The position numbers were made by a program, and so were the translations under genes. This document shows positions 9,825 through 19,400 of a stretch of DNA of 64,000 nt, in pieces (positions within the stretch are counted from its first letter, which is position 1; each line of letters opens with the position of its first letter). This stretch comes from Methylobacterium sp. PvR107 (GTDB lineage: Bacteria; Pseudomonadota; Alphaproteobacteria; Rhizobiales; Beijerinckiaceae), in contig NZ_JAFIBW010000001.1 in the NCBI RefSeq assembly GCF_017833295.1, positions 4,057,501-4,121,500 on the forward strand, read 5' to 3'. Below the pieces are notes generated by a model. That model was given only the letters and a program-made list of their open reading frames with translations. It ran no database searches and was not told where the DNA came from.

Positions 9825-10700
9825 TCAGCGGCCGCCGGGGTTGCGGTAGGCCGCCGCCAGGGCGCGCAGGGCCTGGGCGGCGCTCCCGTCGAGGCGGCGG
9901 GCGCGCAGCACGATCCAGGTCCGGGGCAATTCGGGCAGGCCGAGCCGCGCGCCGACCTCCGCGGCGCCCGGGGGCGCGGTGCTCGGCGCGAGGGCCGCGA
10001 TCGCGAGGCCGGCCGTGACCGCTGCCCCGACCGCCAGCACCCCGCCGCCGACGAAGACCTCGGTCCAGGGCAGGCCCGCCGCGTCGAGGACGCGCGTCGC
10101 GGCACCCCGGACATTGCACGGACCGGCGAGACCCGCGAGCCGCAGCGGCTCGCCCGCACGCGGCGCGGGAAAGTCCGGCGCGGCAAACCAGCCCAGGCGC
10201 TCCTCCGCCAGCACCGTTCCGTCGTGCCCGGAGGCTGATTCCGTACGGAGGATCACGGCGTCGTAGCCGCCCTCGCCGGGCGTGTCGAAGGCGCTCGCGA
10301 GATCCCGCGAAGGCACGATCCGCACCTCCGTGACGAGACCGGCCCCGTCGAGGCCGAGCCGCCTCAGCAGCGCGGGCAGGCTTGGCCCGGCGACGTGGTC
10401 GCTGATGCCGAGGCTCAGCCGGGCCGGCACCGTCGCGGCGACCTCCGCCAGCGCGCTGTCATGTGCCTCCAGAAGCCGCCGGGCCGCCGGCAGGAACTGT
10501 GCCCCCTGACGGGTCAGGGCGACGTGCCGCGGTGTCCGGTCGAGAAGGCGCGTGCCGAGCCTGTCCTCCAGGCGCTTGAGCCGCAGGCTGATCGCCGCCT
10601 GCGAGGTGGCAAGCGCCTCGGCCGCACGCGTGAAGCTGCCGAGATCGGCCACACGCACGAAGGTCAGGACACCGTCGAGATCGAGGGGAGGTACAGTCAT
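9825..10700 (-). CDS. LysR family transcriptional regulator
   Basis: A 291-residue LTTR: an N-terminal winged helix-turn-helix (LDGVLTFVRVADLGSFTRAA ... LATSQAAISLRLKRLEDRLG) and a periplasmic-binding-like effector domain. The start at 10700 (MTVPPLDLDG) gives the normal spacing to the DNA-binding domain; the frame extends 25 codons further without sense. It diverges from the DUF4865-tautomerase gene pair across an 88-base gap that holds a dyad suited to a LysR operator, so it probably controls those genes and itself. Confidence 0.92.
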   Translation of the reverse strand: MTVPPLDLDGVLTFVRVADLGSFTRAAEALATSQAAISLRLKRLEDRLGTRLLDRTPRHVALTRQGAQFLPAARRLLEAHDSALAEVAATVPARLSLGISDHVAGPSLPALLRRLGLDGAGLVTEVRIVPSRDLASAFDTPGEGGYDAVILRTESASGHDGTVLAEERLGWFAAPDFPAPRAGEPLRLAGLAGPCNVRGAATRVLDAAGLPWTEVFVGGGVLAVGAAVTAGLAIAALAPSTAPPGAAEVGARLGLPELPRTWIVLRARRLDGSAAQALRALAAAYRNPGGR

Positions 10701-10714
10701 AAGCAAGTGAAATG

Positions 10715-10737
10715 ACAGATATCGTCTGCGATATGTC
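10715..10737. promoter_or_regulatory. Candidate LysR operator
   Basis: In the gap between the divergent regulator and its likely targets lies the inverted repeat ATATCG-TCTG-CGATAT (10719-10734). The arms extend imperfectly outward (GACAG... / ...GTC). Size, AT-rich arms and position fit an LTTR activation site. Confidence 0.55.
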
Positions 10738-10788
10738 GCAGTTATCAAACGACCGTGCAAGCCTGTCGACCCCAACGAGGTTTGCCCG

Positions 10789-11349
10789 ATGCTGATCGCC
10801 CGATACCGTCACCGCCTGCCGGCCGACTACGACATGAAGCGCATCCGTGATCGCGTCGCTGAGCGGGCGCCCGCCTGGGACGCCATCCCGGGGCTGGTCT
10901 TCAAGGCAGTCACGATCGAGGAGCAGGCACGGGCGGGGGCGGCGAACGCCTACAGCTCACTCTACCTATGGCAGGATGCCCGCGCGGCCGCCGCCTTCCT
11001 GGCCGCTCCGGCTTTCCGGGCCGTCGTCGACAGCTTCGGGCGGCCGCGCGTCGAGACCTGGCTGCCCGCGGCCGTCGATTTCGGGCCTGCCACCACGGCC
11101 CTTTTTCTGTCGGAGGAGACGCGCCTCGTTGCCCCCGAGGAGGATCTCGCCAGTCTGAGCGAGGCCGAACGGTCGCGCGGCCGCGCCATCGCCGGCGAGA
11201 CAGGCATCCTCGGAACATTGGCCGGCCTCGATCCCGAGGTCTGGCGGCTGACCCGCTTCACGCTCCGGTCTGAGCCGCTCGCCGGTACGCCCGCCGTCGC
11301 GATCGCACATCTCGCCCATCCCGGCCTCGCGGCGGCGCGCGGCCACTGA
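10789..11349 (+). CDS. DUF4865 family protein
   Basis: A 186-residue protein with the DUF4865 layout: MLIARYRHRLPADYDMKRIR at the start, AYSSLYLWQDARAAAAFL in the middle and a C-terminal half rich in Ala/Arg. The N-terminal part resembles a dimeric alpha-beta barrel monooxygenase fold, but no activity is known. GAGG lies eight bases before the ATG. It is followed by a tautomerase gene 26 bases downstream and diverges from a LysR gene; the three probably act together on a small organic acid or aromatic substrate. Confidence 0.85.
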   Translation: MLIARYRHRLPADYDMKRIRDRVAERAPAWDAIPGLVFKAVTIEEQARAGAANAYSSLYLWQDARAAAAFLAAPAFRAVVDSFGRPRVETWLPAAVDFGPATTALFLSEETRLVAPEEDLASLSEAERSRGRAIAGETGILGTLAGLDPEVWRLTRFTLRSEPLAGTPAVAIAHLAHPGLAAARGH

Positions 11350-11375
11350 TCACCCGGCTTCCTTGGAGTGTCTCG

Positions 11376-11768
11376 ATGCCCCTGACCCGTATCTCCCTGC
11401 GCGCCGGCACGACGGAGGCTTATCGCGCCGCCCTCGTCTCCGGCATCTACGCCGCGATGCGCGAGACCTATGCGGTGCCGGACGGCGACCTGTTCACGGT
11501 GATCCACGAGCATGCGGCGGCGGATTTCATCTTCAGCCCGGAATATGTCGGCATCCGCCACGGTGAGAATCTCGTGATCGTCCAGATCGTCGCGAGCGCC
11601 ACCCGCAGCACCGCACAGAAGCGGGCCCTCTACGCCGCCATCGCCGGCAATCTCGGCCGCGATCCCGGGTTGGATCCGGCCGAAGTCGTCATCGTCCTCG
11701 TCGAGGTCTCGCCCGAGAACTGGTCCTTCGGTCACGGCCTGATGACGTATGGACCTTCCGAATCCTGA
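11376..11768 (+). CDS. Tautomerase superfamily protein
   Basis: A 130-residue protein starting MPLTRISLRAG, so processing exposes the catalytic Pro1 of the 4-oxalocrotonate tautomerase superfamily. The length (fused double unit) and the ENWSFGHGLMTYGP ending resemble the malonate-semialdehyde-decarboxylase or cis-CaaD-like branch. Specific substrate unknown. It is the second gene after DUF4865, with a good upstream GGAG sequence. Confidence 0.88.
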   Translation: MPLTRISLRAGTTEAYRAALVSGIYAAMRETYAVPDGDLFTVIHEHAAADFIFSPEYVGIRHGENLVIVQIVASATRSTAQKRALYAAIAGNLGRDPGLDPAEVVIVLVEVSPENWSFGHGLMTYGPSES

Positions 11769-11903
11769 CCGCGCGACGCGGATTCGTGCGGTCCACAGGT
11801 CCGGCGGCATCCGTGCGCGGTTTGGTGACGCGACGGGCGGCCCGGGCTTGACCGTAACCGGGGGCAAGTCCAGGTCCGGGGCCCGAAACGGCTCCCGGAT
11901 CGC

Positions 11904-13136
11904 ATGGCTCCCACCGCTAACCTTGCCCTGATCAACCTGTTCATCGGGGATATCCAGGGCGGCCTCGGGCCGTTCCTGGGAACCTGGCTGGCGGAGGCAG
12001 GGTCTTGGAGCCCCGCGCGGGTGGGGTTCGTCATCACCCTGGTCGGGTTCGGCACTCTGTTCCTCAGCGGCCCGTTCGGCGCCCTGGTCGACCGCTCGCG
12101 CTCGCCGCGCCTCCTGATCGCCCTGGCCTGCGGGGCGATCCTGGCGGGCACGCTGCTGCTGCTTCCGGCCCGCAGCTTCCCCGCCGTGCTGTGCGCACAG
12201 CTTCTCGCGGCGGCGGGCGGCACCCTGCTGCTGCCCGCCGTCGCGGCCCTCACCCTCGGCATCGTCGGCAAGGACCGTTTCCCGAAGCAGCAGGGCCGCA
12301 ACCAAGCGTTCAATCACCTCGGCATCCTGATCGCAGCCGGCGGCATCAGTCTCGGCACGGGCTATTTCGGCCCCGCAATCGCGTTCTGGGTCCTGGGTGG
12401 GATGGCGGTCGCGGCGATCGTCGCGACGCTGACCACACCGACCGGCGCCTGGAGTCGCCGCCGGGCCGTCGGCTGGAAGGAGGACGACGCGGATGAGCCG
12501 GAGCGCAGCGGCATCCGGCAGGTTCTCGGAAACCGCCGGCTGCTGGTGCTGACCGTGGCGCTGACCCTGTTCAACCTCGGTAACGGCGGCATGCTCTCGC
12601 TGCTCGGCCAGAAGCTCGTCGCCAGCAACGCGGACGCCACCACCTGGACGGCCCGCTACGTGATGGTTGCGCAACTCGTGATGGTGCCGGTGGCGCTGTT
12701 CGCCGGATCGCTCGCCGACAGGCGGGGCCGCCGCCAGATGTTGATGGTCGCTTTCGCGGTCCTGCCGGTCCGCGCGCTGATGTCGGGCCTGATCGACGAT
12801 CCGGTCTGGCTGATCGCCGCCGAGGTGCTGGACGGCGTGGCCTCGGGCATCGTCGGCGTCGCCGTGCCGGTGGTGGTGGCCGACCTGACCTGGGGCTCAG
12901 GCCGGACCCAGACGGCGCTGGGCAGCGTCAATGCGGTGCAGGGCGTCGGCGGCGCCCTGTCGAGCTGGTACGGGGGCTTGGCGTACAGCATGGTCGGCTG
13001 GACCGGCGCATTCCTCGCCCTCGGATTACCAGCGCTCGTCGCCTTGGCGCTGGTGATCTGGCTCGACGCAACCCCCGAACCCGGTCGCCGTCGCCGTCGG
13101 CGGGAACGGCACAGCGCCGCCGTCCAGAGGGCTTGA
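11904..13136 (+). CDS. MFS transporter
   Basis: A 410-residue polytopic protein with about twelve membrane segments. The major-facilitator loop 2-3 signature is present as GPFGALVDRSRSPR, with a second copy in the C-terminal half (GSLADRRGRRQ). A basic Arg-rich tail ends the protein. Sequence does not identify the substrate; related proteins are annotated as drug or sugar exporters. It is 135 bases from the tautomerase gene and may be independent. Confidence 0.85.
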   Translation: MAPTANLALINLFIGDIQGGLGPFLGTWLAEAGSWSPARVGFVITLVGFGTLFLSGPFGALVDRSRSPRLLIALACGAILAGTLLLLPARSFPAVLCAQLLAAAGGTLLLPAVAALTLGIVGKDRFPKQQGRNQAFNHLGILIAAGGISLGTGYFGPAIAFWVLGGMAVAAIVATLTTPTGAWSRRRAVGWKEDDADEPERSGIRQVLGNRRLLVLTVALTLFNLGNGGMLSLLGQKLVASNADATTWTARYVMVAQLVMVPVALFAGSLADRRGRRQMLMVAFAVLPVRALMSGLIDDPVWLIAAEVLDGVASGIVGVAVPVVVADLTWGSGRTQTALGSVNAVQGVGGALSSWYGGLAYSMVGWTGAFLALGLPALVALALVIWLDATPEPGRRRRRRERHSAAVQRA

Positions 13137-13168
13137 GCCGGCAGCACGATCCAAAGGTTCGCATCGAC

Positions 13169-13200
13169 CCGTCTCTGCGAGCGCAGCGTAGCATTCCAGA
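13169..13200. repeat. Half copy of the GCGAGCG-CGAAGCAATCC intergenic repeat
   Basis: The stretch GTCTCTGCGAGCGCAGCGTA followed by GCATTCCAGA matches the left half of fuller copies at 20324 and 27372. No clear right arm follows. Confidence 0.5.
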
Positions 13201-13285
13201 CGGCGCTGCGCTCTCCGGCCTCGCGCGCCACTTCGCGACGCGCGCAGACGGCGACGTCGCGAACAGCGGGCCCCTGGAAATGCGA

Positions 13286-13307
13286 AAGCCCGGCCGAGGC
13301 CGGGCTT
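13286..13307 (-). terminator. rpoH terminator
   Basis: A 10-bp perfect stem (AAGCCCGGCC / GGCCGGGCTT) with a minimal loop sits 21 bases after the rpoH stop. On the leftward strand it is followed by TTTCGCATTT. It also faces the end of the MFS gene and may work in both directions. Confidence 0.7.
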
Positions 13308-13327
13308 CGGAATGACGTTCGTGTCGA

Positions 13328-14203
13328 TCAGCCGATATGCGGGCTGCCGGTGGCGGCCGGGAAGCGATCGGCCAGGGCTCGGCGCAGCTTCTCCAGGGCG
13401 CGGTTCTCGATCTGGCGGACCCGCTCCTTCGAGATGCCGAGGCGCTGCCCGAGGGCTTCGAGGGTCGCCTGATCCTCGGCGAGGCGACGCTCGCGCAGGA
13501 TGCGCAGCTCGCGCTCGGACAGCACGGTCAGCGCCTGCTGCAGCCAGCTGAGGCGACGCTCGCCATCGACCGTCGCGCTCACGGTCTCGTCCGGCAGGGC
13601 CGCACCGTCGACCAGAAAGTCCATGCGCTCCGAGGAGGCGTCGTTGTCCTCGCCCACGGGGGCGTTGAGCGACATGTCCGGACCGGACAGGCGCGCGTCC
13701 ATCAGAGCCACGTCATCGCGAGAGACGCCGATGGCGCTGGCGATGCGGCGGTGGATCTCGTCACCGACATGCTCTTCGGTCGATTGCATCAGCCGGGCGC
13801 GCAGCCGGCGCAGGTTGAAGAACAGGGCCTTCTGGGCCGACGACGTGCCGCCGCGTACGATCGACCAGTTGCGCAGGATGTAATCCTGGATCGAGGCCCG
13901 GATCCACCACGTCGCGTAGGTCGAGAAGCGAACGTCCCGCTCGGGCTCGAAACGGGCGGCCGCTTCCATCAGGCCGACATGCCCCTCCTGCACGAGATCG
14001 GCCATCGGCAGGCCGTAATGACGAAAACGCCCCGCCAGGGCGATGACGAGGCGCATATGGGCCGAGATCAGGCGGTGCAGGGCGCGCTCGTCACGATCGT
14101 CCTTCCAGCGGACGGCGAGGCCGCGCTCTTCCTCCCGGGCCAGGAAGGGCGCCTCCATGGCAGTCCGTATGAACTGCCGACGAATTCCCGCGATCTCAGC
14201 CAT
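13328..14203 (-). CDS. rpoH: RNA polymerase heat-shock sigma factor RpoH
   Basis: A 291-residue group 3 sigma factor. Region 2 contains DLVQEGHVGLMEAAARFEPE and FSTYATWWIRASIQDYILRN. The adjacent RpoH-box region has SSAQKALFFNLRRLR, which separates RpoH from other sigmas. Region 4.2 ends with LGISKERVRQIENRALEKLR. Alphaproteobacteria often carry two rpoH genes; this one, which has Glu-rich and Asp-rich inserts in the middle, resembles the RpoH2 type tied to oxidative stress, but I cannot settle which. It lies downstream of carD, with a carD terminator between. Confidence 0.92.
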   Translation of the reverse strand: MAEIAGIRRQFIRTAMEAPFLAREEERGLAVRWKDDRDERALHRLISAHMRLVIALAGRFRHYGLPMADLVQEGHVGLMEAAARFEPERDVRFSTYATWWIRASIQDYILRNWSIVRGGTSSAQKALFFNLRRLRARLMQSTEEHVGDEIHRRIASAIGVSRDDVALMDARLSGPDMSLNAPVGEDNDASSERMDFLVDGAALPDETVSATVDGERRLSWLQQALTVLSERELRILRERRLAEDQATLEALGQRLGISKERVRQIENRALEKLRRALADRFPAATGSPHIG

Positions 14204-14468
14204 CCGCCTGCCTCTTGTTGTCGAGTGCTGTTGCGGCGCCGGACCTGCTGCCCGGCGCGCAGGCGTCACCGAGGGGCGACGCCAGGCAACCGACAACGGA
14301 AGGCTCAACGCGAAAGTTCCGCCGCGTTGCCCCAGAATGCGACAGCCGCCCGGCCACGATTTCGTGTTCTGTCGGGATGACATGGGCTTGGCCGCCGCTC
14401 TGTCCAGTCCCCGATCCTGCGAAGATGCCCCGGCGGCCGGCAGCGGCGGCGTCTGCAGCCCAAAAAAA

Positions 14469-14489
14469 ACCCGGCCACAAGGGCCGGGT
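14469..14489 (-). terminator. carD intrinsic terminator
   Basis: An 8-bp stem (ACCCGGCC / GGCCGGGT) with a 5-base loop. On the leftward strand it is followed directly by a run of eight T (the A run at 14462-14469). It is a textbook rho-independent terminator about 30 bases past the carD stop. The rest of the 314-base gap to rpoH holds only the presumed rpoH promoter. Confidence 0.93.
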
Positions 14490-14517
14490 CTGCTGTTGTC
14501 TCAGGGCGTGGCCGGCC

Positions 14518-15123
14518 TCAGGCCGCCTCCTCCTGAATGTCGTCGCCTTCGCTTTCACCCTCGGCTTCAGCCTCGGGCTCAGCCTCGCTCTTGGCCCGCC
14601 GCGGCGACTTCGCGAGGCTCTGCTCGATGAGCTTGAGGGCCTCCGTCTCGGTGATGCGGTTCACCGAGGAGATTTCGCGCACGATCCGATCAAGGGCGGC
14701 CTCGTAGAGCTGACGCTCGGAATAGGATTGCTCGGGCTGGGCCTCGGAGCGGAACAGATCGCGCACCACTTCGGTGACGGCCAGCAGGTCGCCCGAGTTG
14801 ATCTTGGCCTCGTATTCCTGGGCGCGGCGCGACCACATGGTGCGCTTGATCCGGGCGCGCCCGGTCAGCAGGTCCAGCGCCTTCTTCACCAGCTCCGGCT
14901 CGGCCAGCTTGCGCATGCCGACGCTGTTGGCCTTCGCGGTGGGGACGCGCAGAACCATCTTGTCCTTCTCGAACGACACCACGAACAGCTCAAGCTTGTA
15001 ACCCGCGATCTCCTGCTCCTCGATCGCGGTGATGCGACCGACGCCGTGGGCCGGATACACGACAGCCTCGCCGGTCTTGAAGCCCTGCCGGCCTGTGGTC
15101 GTCGTCTTCTTGGCTGTGGTCAT
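14518..15123 (-). CDS. carD: CarD family transcriptional regulator
   Basis: A 201-residue CarD/CdnL protein that binds the RNA polymerase beta subunit and stabilises open promoter complexes. The N-terminal RNAP-interaction domain holds FKTGEAVVYPAHGVGRI and ends near VPTAKANSVGMRKL. The helical DNA-binding domain follows (TMWSRRAQEYEAKINSGDL). The C-terminus is a 25-residue acidic tail (EAEPEAEAEGESEGDD). The ATG at 15123 has GGAGG ten bases upstream. It follows fdxA across a 504-base gap in the conserved order helicase-S4-fdxA-carD-rpoH. Confidence 0.94.
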   Translation of the reverse strand: MTTAKKTTTTGRQGFKTGEAVVYPAHGVGRITAIEEQEIAGYKLELFVVSFEKDKMVLRVPTAKANSVGMRKLAEPELVKKALDLLTGRARIKRTMWSRRAQEYEAKINSGDLLAVTEVVRDLFRSEAQPEQSYSERQLYEAALDRIVREISSVNRITETEALKLIEQSLAKSPRRAKSEAEPEAEAEGESEGDDIQEEAA

Positions 15124-15627
15124 GCGAGAAGGGCCTCCACTGGCGCGCAGCATTTCGATGCCGCGCGAAACCGTGTTCTTCCGGGCGGGACACCCGGTTT
15201 GCCTCGCCGCTCCCAGGACGCTCGCGCGATGCGAGATCCCGGGCGTTCCCCGGCGCGGCCGCGCAAAAGCCTGGAACGTCCGCCGAAGTCGCCTTCAGCG
15301 GTCGGTTGCGTACCACTCCTAACCCACGAAGATCGAAGGTGTTTCGGCTGGAGGAAGCACGTCAGGCGCAAGCGACGGCAGACAGATTGTGTACCACAAT
15401 CCGGCGCGCAGATCAAAGCATACCTGAAGACGCACACGCATGCCCTGCGCGGCGCGGAAGAGTTTTACACCGGCGCGGCCGGGCAGAAATGCCGCCGCCG
15501 CGGATCAGGGCTTCGTAAGACGCAGGCCCAGCTTCGCCACCGCACACAGTGGTCTGCCGGCAAATCTTTCCTCGGTCAGCGAGCCTGGCAGAGTTTCGGC
15601 GGGCAAGCCTGCGAGGCCGCCCCCGGC
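15124..15627. promoter_or_regulatory. 504-base gap upstream of carD
   Basis: No gene is convincing in this interval. It should hold the carD promoter and leader, and perhaps the end of the fdxA transcript. The one distinct structure is the dyad at 15385-15401, listed separately. Confidence 0.5.
15385..15401. promoter_or_regulatory. Candidate operator dyad upstream of carD
   Basis: Perfect 7-bp inverted repeat GATTGTG-TAC-CACAATC, AT-richer than its surroundings, about 260 bases upstream of the carD start. The symmetric TTGTG...CACAA layout resembles sites of dimeric regulators such as the GntR or CRP/FNR types. No regulator gene is adjacent, so the assignment is open. Confidence 0.4.
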
Positions 15628-15966
15628 TCAGTCACCGGAGCCGGGGTTGGACGAGAAGTGCGCCTCGAACTTCCCCGACTTGCCGTCCCAATCCTTGGCG
15701 TCGGAGGGGGCTTCTTTCTTTTGCGTGATGTTGGGCCAGGTCTTGGCGTAGTCGGCGTTCAGCTTCAGCCACGTGTCGAGGTTCGACTCGGTATCGGGCT
15801 TGATCGCCTCGGCCGGGCATTCCGGCTCGCACACGCCGCAATCGATGCACTCGTCCGGGTGGATGACGAGCATGTTCTCGCCTTCATAGAAGCAATCCAC
15901 CGGACAGACCTCGACGCAGTCCGTGTACTTGCACTTGATGCAATTGTCGGTGACGACGTAGGTCAT
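15628..15966 (-). CDS. fdxA: 7Fe ferredoxin FdxA
   Basis: A 112-residue ferredoxin with one [3Fe-4S] and one [4Fe-4S] cluster, a low-potential electron carrier. Cluster cysteines are in [18 protein letters not shown] and [12 protein letters not shown]. The C-terminal extension ([20 protein letters not shown]) is that of Azotobacter-type FdxA. The ATG at 15966 begins [13 protein letters not shown], as in homologues. It lies 214 bases after the S4 protein gene. Confidence 0.95.
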   Translation of the reverse strand: MTYVVTDNCIKCKYTDCVEVCPVDCFYEGENMLVIHPDECIDCGVCEPECPAEAIKPDTESNLDTWLKLNADYAKTWPNITQKKEAPSDAKDWDGKSGKFEAHFSSNPGSGD

Positions 15967-16180
15967 CGGATGTCTTCGTCCTAAAACACGACTTGGCCCG
16001 GGCGGAGCCTGGGGACGGCCCGCACGCCCGGGTGGCGCTGCGAGGGGACGCCGGTGAGGTCCGGCGCGGAGCCGGGCTTCGAAGGCCACGGCTCTAGACC
16101 CTGCCTCCCGGGCTGACAAGCGCGCGGGCGCCGCATGTTGCGCTACCGATCGCTCTCCGGACGGTTGTGGCCCCGTCTCA

Positions 16181-16474
16181 TCACTCGGTCGCTTCCGCGT
16201 GGACGGAACCGCCCGACAGATCGTCGTAGAGAAGCCGCGCCTCAGGGGCCGGTCCCCGCCGCGCACCGAGCCCGAGGACCCGCACGGCCAGCGTGGCGTG
16301 GGGCGCGGCGACCGTCACCACATCGCCGATGCCGATTCCCTTCGCCGGGTTGTCGGCGCGCGTCCCGTTCACGCGCACGAAACCGTCCGAAGCCAGCCGC
16401 GCGGCGAGGGACCGGGTCCGCGCGAAACGTGCGAACCACAGCCATTTGTCGAGGCGCTGCCGGTCCTCCCGCAT
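16181..16474 (-). CDS. S4-domain RNA-binding protein (Hsp15-like)
   Basis: A 97-residue protein that is almost only an S4 RNA-binding domain: [20 protein letters not shown], then [19 protein letters not shown]. Hsp15-type proteins bind stalled 50S subunits that carry nascent chains, but that role is only inferred here. The gene follows the helicase gene by nine bases in the same direction and is probably cotranscribed with it. Confidence 0.9.
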   Translation of the reverse strand: MREDRQRLDKWLWFARFARTRSLAARLASDGFVRVNGTRADNPAKGIGIGDVVTVAAPHATLAVRVLGLGARRGPAPEARLLYDDLSGGSVHAEATE

Positions 16475-16483
16475 ACGCGGGGA

Positions 16484-19400
16484 TCAGCGCTTCCCGCCGT
16501 CGCCGGCTTCGAGCTGGGCCTTGAGCGCGGCCAGCTTGGCGAAGGGCGAATCCGGATCCGGCGCTCGTTCCCGACGCGGCGGCCGCTGATCCGGCCGCGG
16601 ACCCGCATGGCGCTGCTCGGCGCCGCGCTGATCGTCCCGGCGCTCCGGCCGGCCGCCCTCGAAGCGGTCGCGACGGGGGCCGCGATCCCGTCCGGGACGC
16701 GGTCCGCCTTCTCCGCCCTCGGCTGTCCGGCGATGCTCCGGCCGGCCGCCCTCGGGACGTCCCTGTCCGGAAGGCTGGGCCTGCTGGCCGGCGTCGCGGC
16801 CGCGACCGGCCCCGCGGGGACGGTTCTGTGGACGCTGATGGGCCGGGCGCTGATGGCGCTGCAGACGCCACACCTCGATCTGAGGCACCTCCGCGGTCGG
16901 CTCGCCGTCCGGGGTCGCGGTTTCGGCGGCCGCCTCGGCCGCCCTCTCGCCAGCGCCTTCGGAGGCCCCTTCGGCGCTGGCTTCGGCCGGCTCAGGCTCG
17001 GAAGGCTCGGAATCTGGCTCGCTCTCGGCCGCGACAGGCTCCCGGGGCGCTTCGGCCGGCTGATCCACCCCGGCGGCGGAGTCCGCGGCCCGTGTCGTAT
17101 CCGCTGCCGGTTCCGCAGCGGCCGCCTCGGCCATGGGTTCCGGAGCCGGGATCTCGGCGGGGGGCTCCTCGGCTCCGCTTGTGGGGACGCCTTCCGCTGA
17201 GACGTCCTCCGCGGAGGCGTGGGCGTCCTCGGCGGAGTCTTCGCCGCGCTCGGCGGTTCCCGCGGAGGTCTCATCGTCGGCCGGTTCGGCGGCATCCGCC
17301 TGCGCGGCGACCGCCTCGTCGGCGGAGGTCTCGGCGGCCGCTGCCGGCACGGCCGGCGCGGTGGCGGCGGCCGGGACGAGCGGCACGGTGATGGCCGGGC
17401 CGGGGCGCGCCTCGGAATTGTAGCCCAGCGACTTCAGGATCGAGGCGAAATCCTCGCCCGAGCAGCCGACCAGCGAGGTCATGCCGACGGTGGCCACGAA
17501 GCCGTCGCCGTCGGCGGTGCCGTCCGGCGGGGCACCCGGCGTGGTGCCGGGCCGGTAGGCGATCGCCGGGCGGATCAGGTCGGCGAGCCGCTCCAGGATG
17601 TCGACGCGCACCGCCCGCTCGCCGCTGACCCGGAAGCCGGCGGCGCGGTAGAGCCCCTTGGCGATCTCGCGATCGACCTTGATCGACGTGCGGCCGGACC
17701 CGGCCAGATGCGCGATCTCGTCGAGGCCGCGCTGGTCGAGGCCGCCGTTCCGGAGGGCCCAGAGCTGCGCCGCGAGCGTGCGGGGCGCCGGCTTCAGCAG
17801 GGCCGGCAGGAAGATGTGGTAGGCGCCGAACCGGACGCCGTGGCGGCGCAGCGCCCCGCGGCCGTCCTGGTCGAGGCTGCGCATCTCCTGCGCCACCTTC
17901 GAGCGCTCCAGCACGCCCAGCGCCTCGACCACCTGGTAGCCGATCCCCTTGGCGAGCCCGGTGATGTCGGCCGCGGTCTCGATCTCCATGAGCGGGCCGA
18001 GCAGGCGCACGATATAGGCCTTCAGCCACGCGTCGAGGCGCGCCTCGACCTTCTCGCGATGGGCGCCGGTCAGGCTCTCGTCCGCCAGCAGACGAATCTG
18101 CGGGGCGAACAGCTTCTCGCCGGGCGTGAGCTTGGCGACGGGTGCGCCGGTCCAGCGGATCGTGCCGTCATGCGCGAGCACGAGGGTCGAATCGGCGGTG
18201 GCGCCGAACCGGTCGGCCCGCGCCTCGATCTCGCCGGCAAGCGCCTTGTCGGCTGCACTCCTCAGGGTCTTGGCCTCGTGCCCCTCAGCGCTGGCATCGG
18301 GAACGAACAGGAATCCGTGAAGGTGGCCGACATGCTGACCCTCGACGGTGACGTCACCGTCGGCGGTAATCTGGGCTTCGAGCATCGTGTTCTCTCTCAG
18401 GCGCCGCATCAGGACGCTTGTGCGCCTGTCCACGAAGCGGCTCGCGAGGCGTTCGTGCAGGGCGTCGGACAGCCTGTCCTCTACCCGACGCGTCTCGCCC
18501 TGCCAATGTTCTGGGTCGCGCAGCCAATCGGGACGGTTTGCCACGAAGGTCCAGGTGCGTCCCTGCGCGATCCGGCGGGACAGCGTGTCGATGTCGCCGT
18601 CGGTCCGGTCGATCATCGCCACCTGCTCGGCGAACCACGTGTCGGGGATCCGCCCGGCCATGCCCTTCATGAGGAATCGGTAGAGCTGGGCTACGAGGTC
18701 GGCATGCACCTGCGGGTGGACCTTGCGGTAATCCGGCACCCCGCAGACGTCCCAGAGCCGCCGGACCGTGGCGCCGCTCCGCGCCATGTCGCGGATGTCC
18801 TCCTCCTTCATCAGGATCTCGAGGGCCTGCTGGTCCTCGCCCATCGGGGCGCGGGTCAGGCCCGATTCGCGCGGGTGCTCGTCGAGGCTCGCCTGCAGCG
18901 CCTCCAGGTTGGCGAATGCGAGATCCGGATTGCGCCATTGCAGGATGCGCAGGGGGTCGAAATCGTGACTCTCGAGGCGCTCCACCAGCTCGGGCTCGAA
19001 GGGTGGGCAGCGGCCGGTGGATCCGAAGGTTCCGTCCGCGAGGTGGCGCCCGGCCCGGCCGGCGATCTGGCCCATCTCGGCGGGGGTGAGCTTGCGGAAG
19101 CGGGTGCCGTCGTATTTCCAGTTCGCCGCGAAGGCGACGTGGTCGACGTCGAGGTTGAGGCCCATCCCGACCGCGTCGGTGGCGACGAGGTAATCCACGT
19201 CGCCCGCCTGGTACATCTCGACCTGGGCGTTGCGGGTCCGCGGCGAGAGCGCGCCCAGCACCACCGCGGCGCCGCCGCGCTGGCGGCGGATCAGCTCGGC
19301 GATGGCGTAGACCTCCTCGGCCGAGAAGGCGACGATCGCCGTGCGCCGGGGCAGGCGCGAGAGGCGCTTCTCGCCCGCGAAGGTCAGCTGCGACAGCCGC

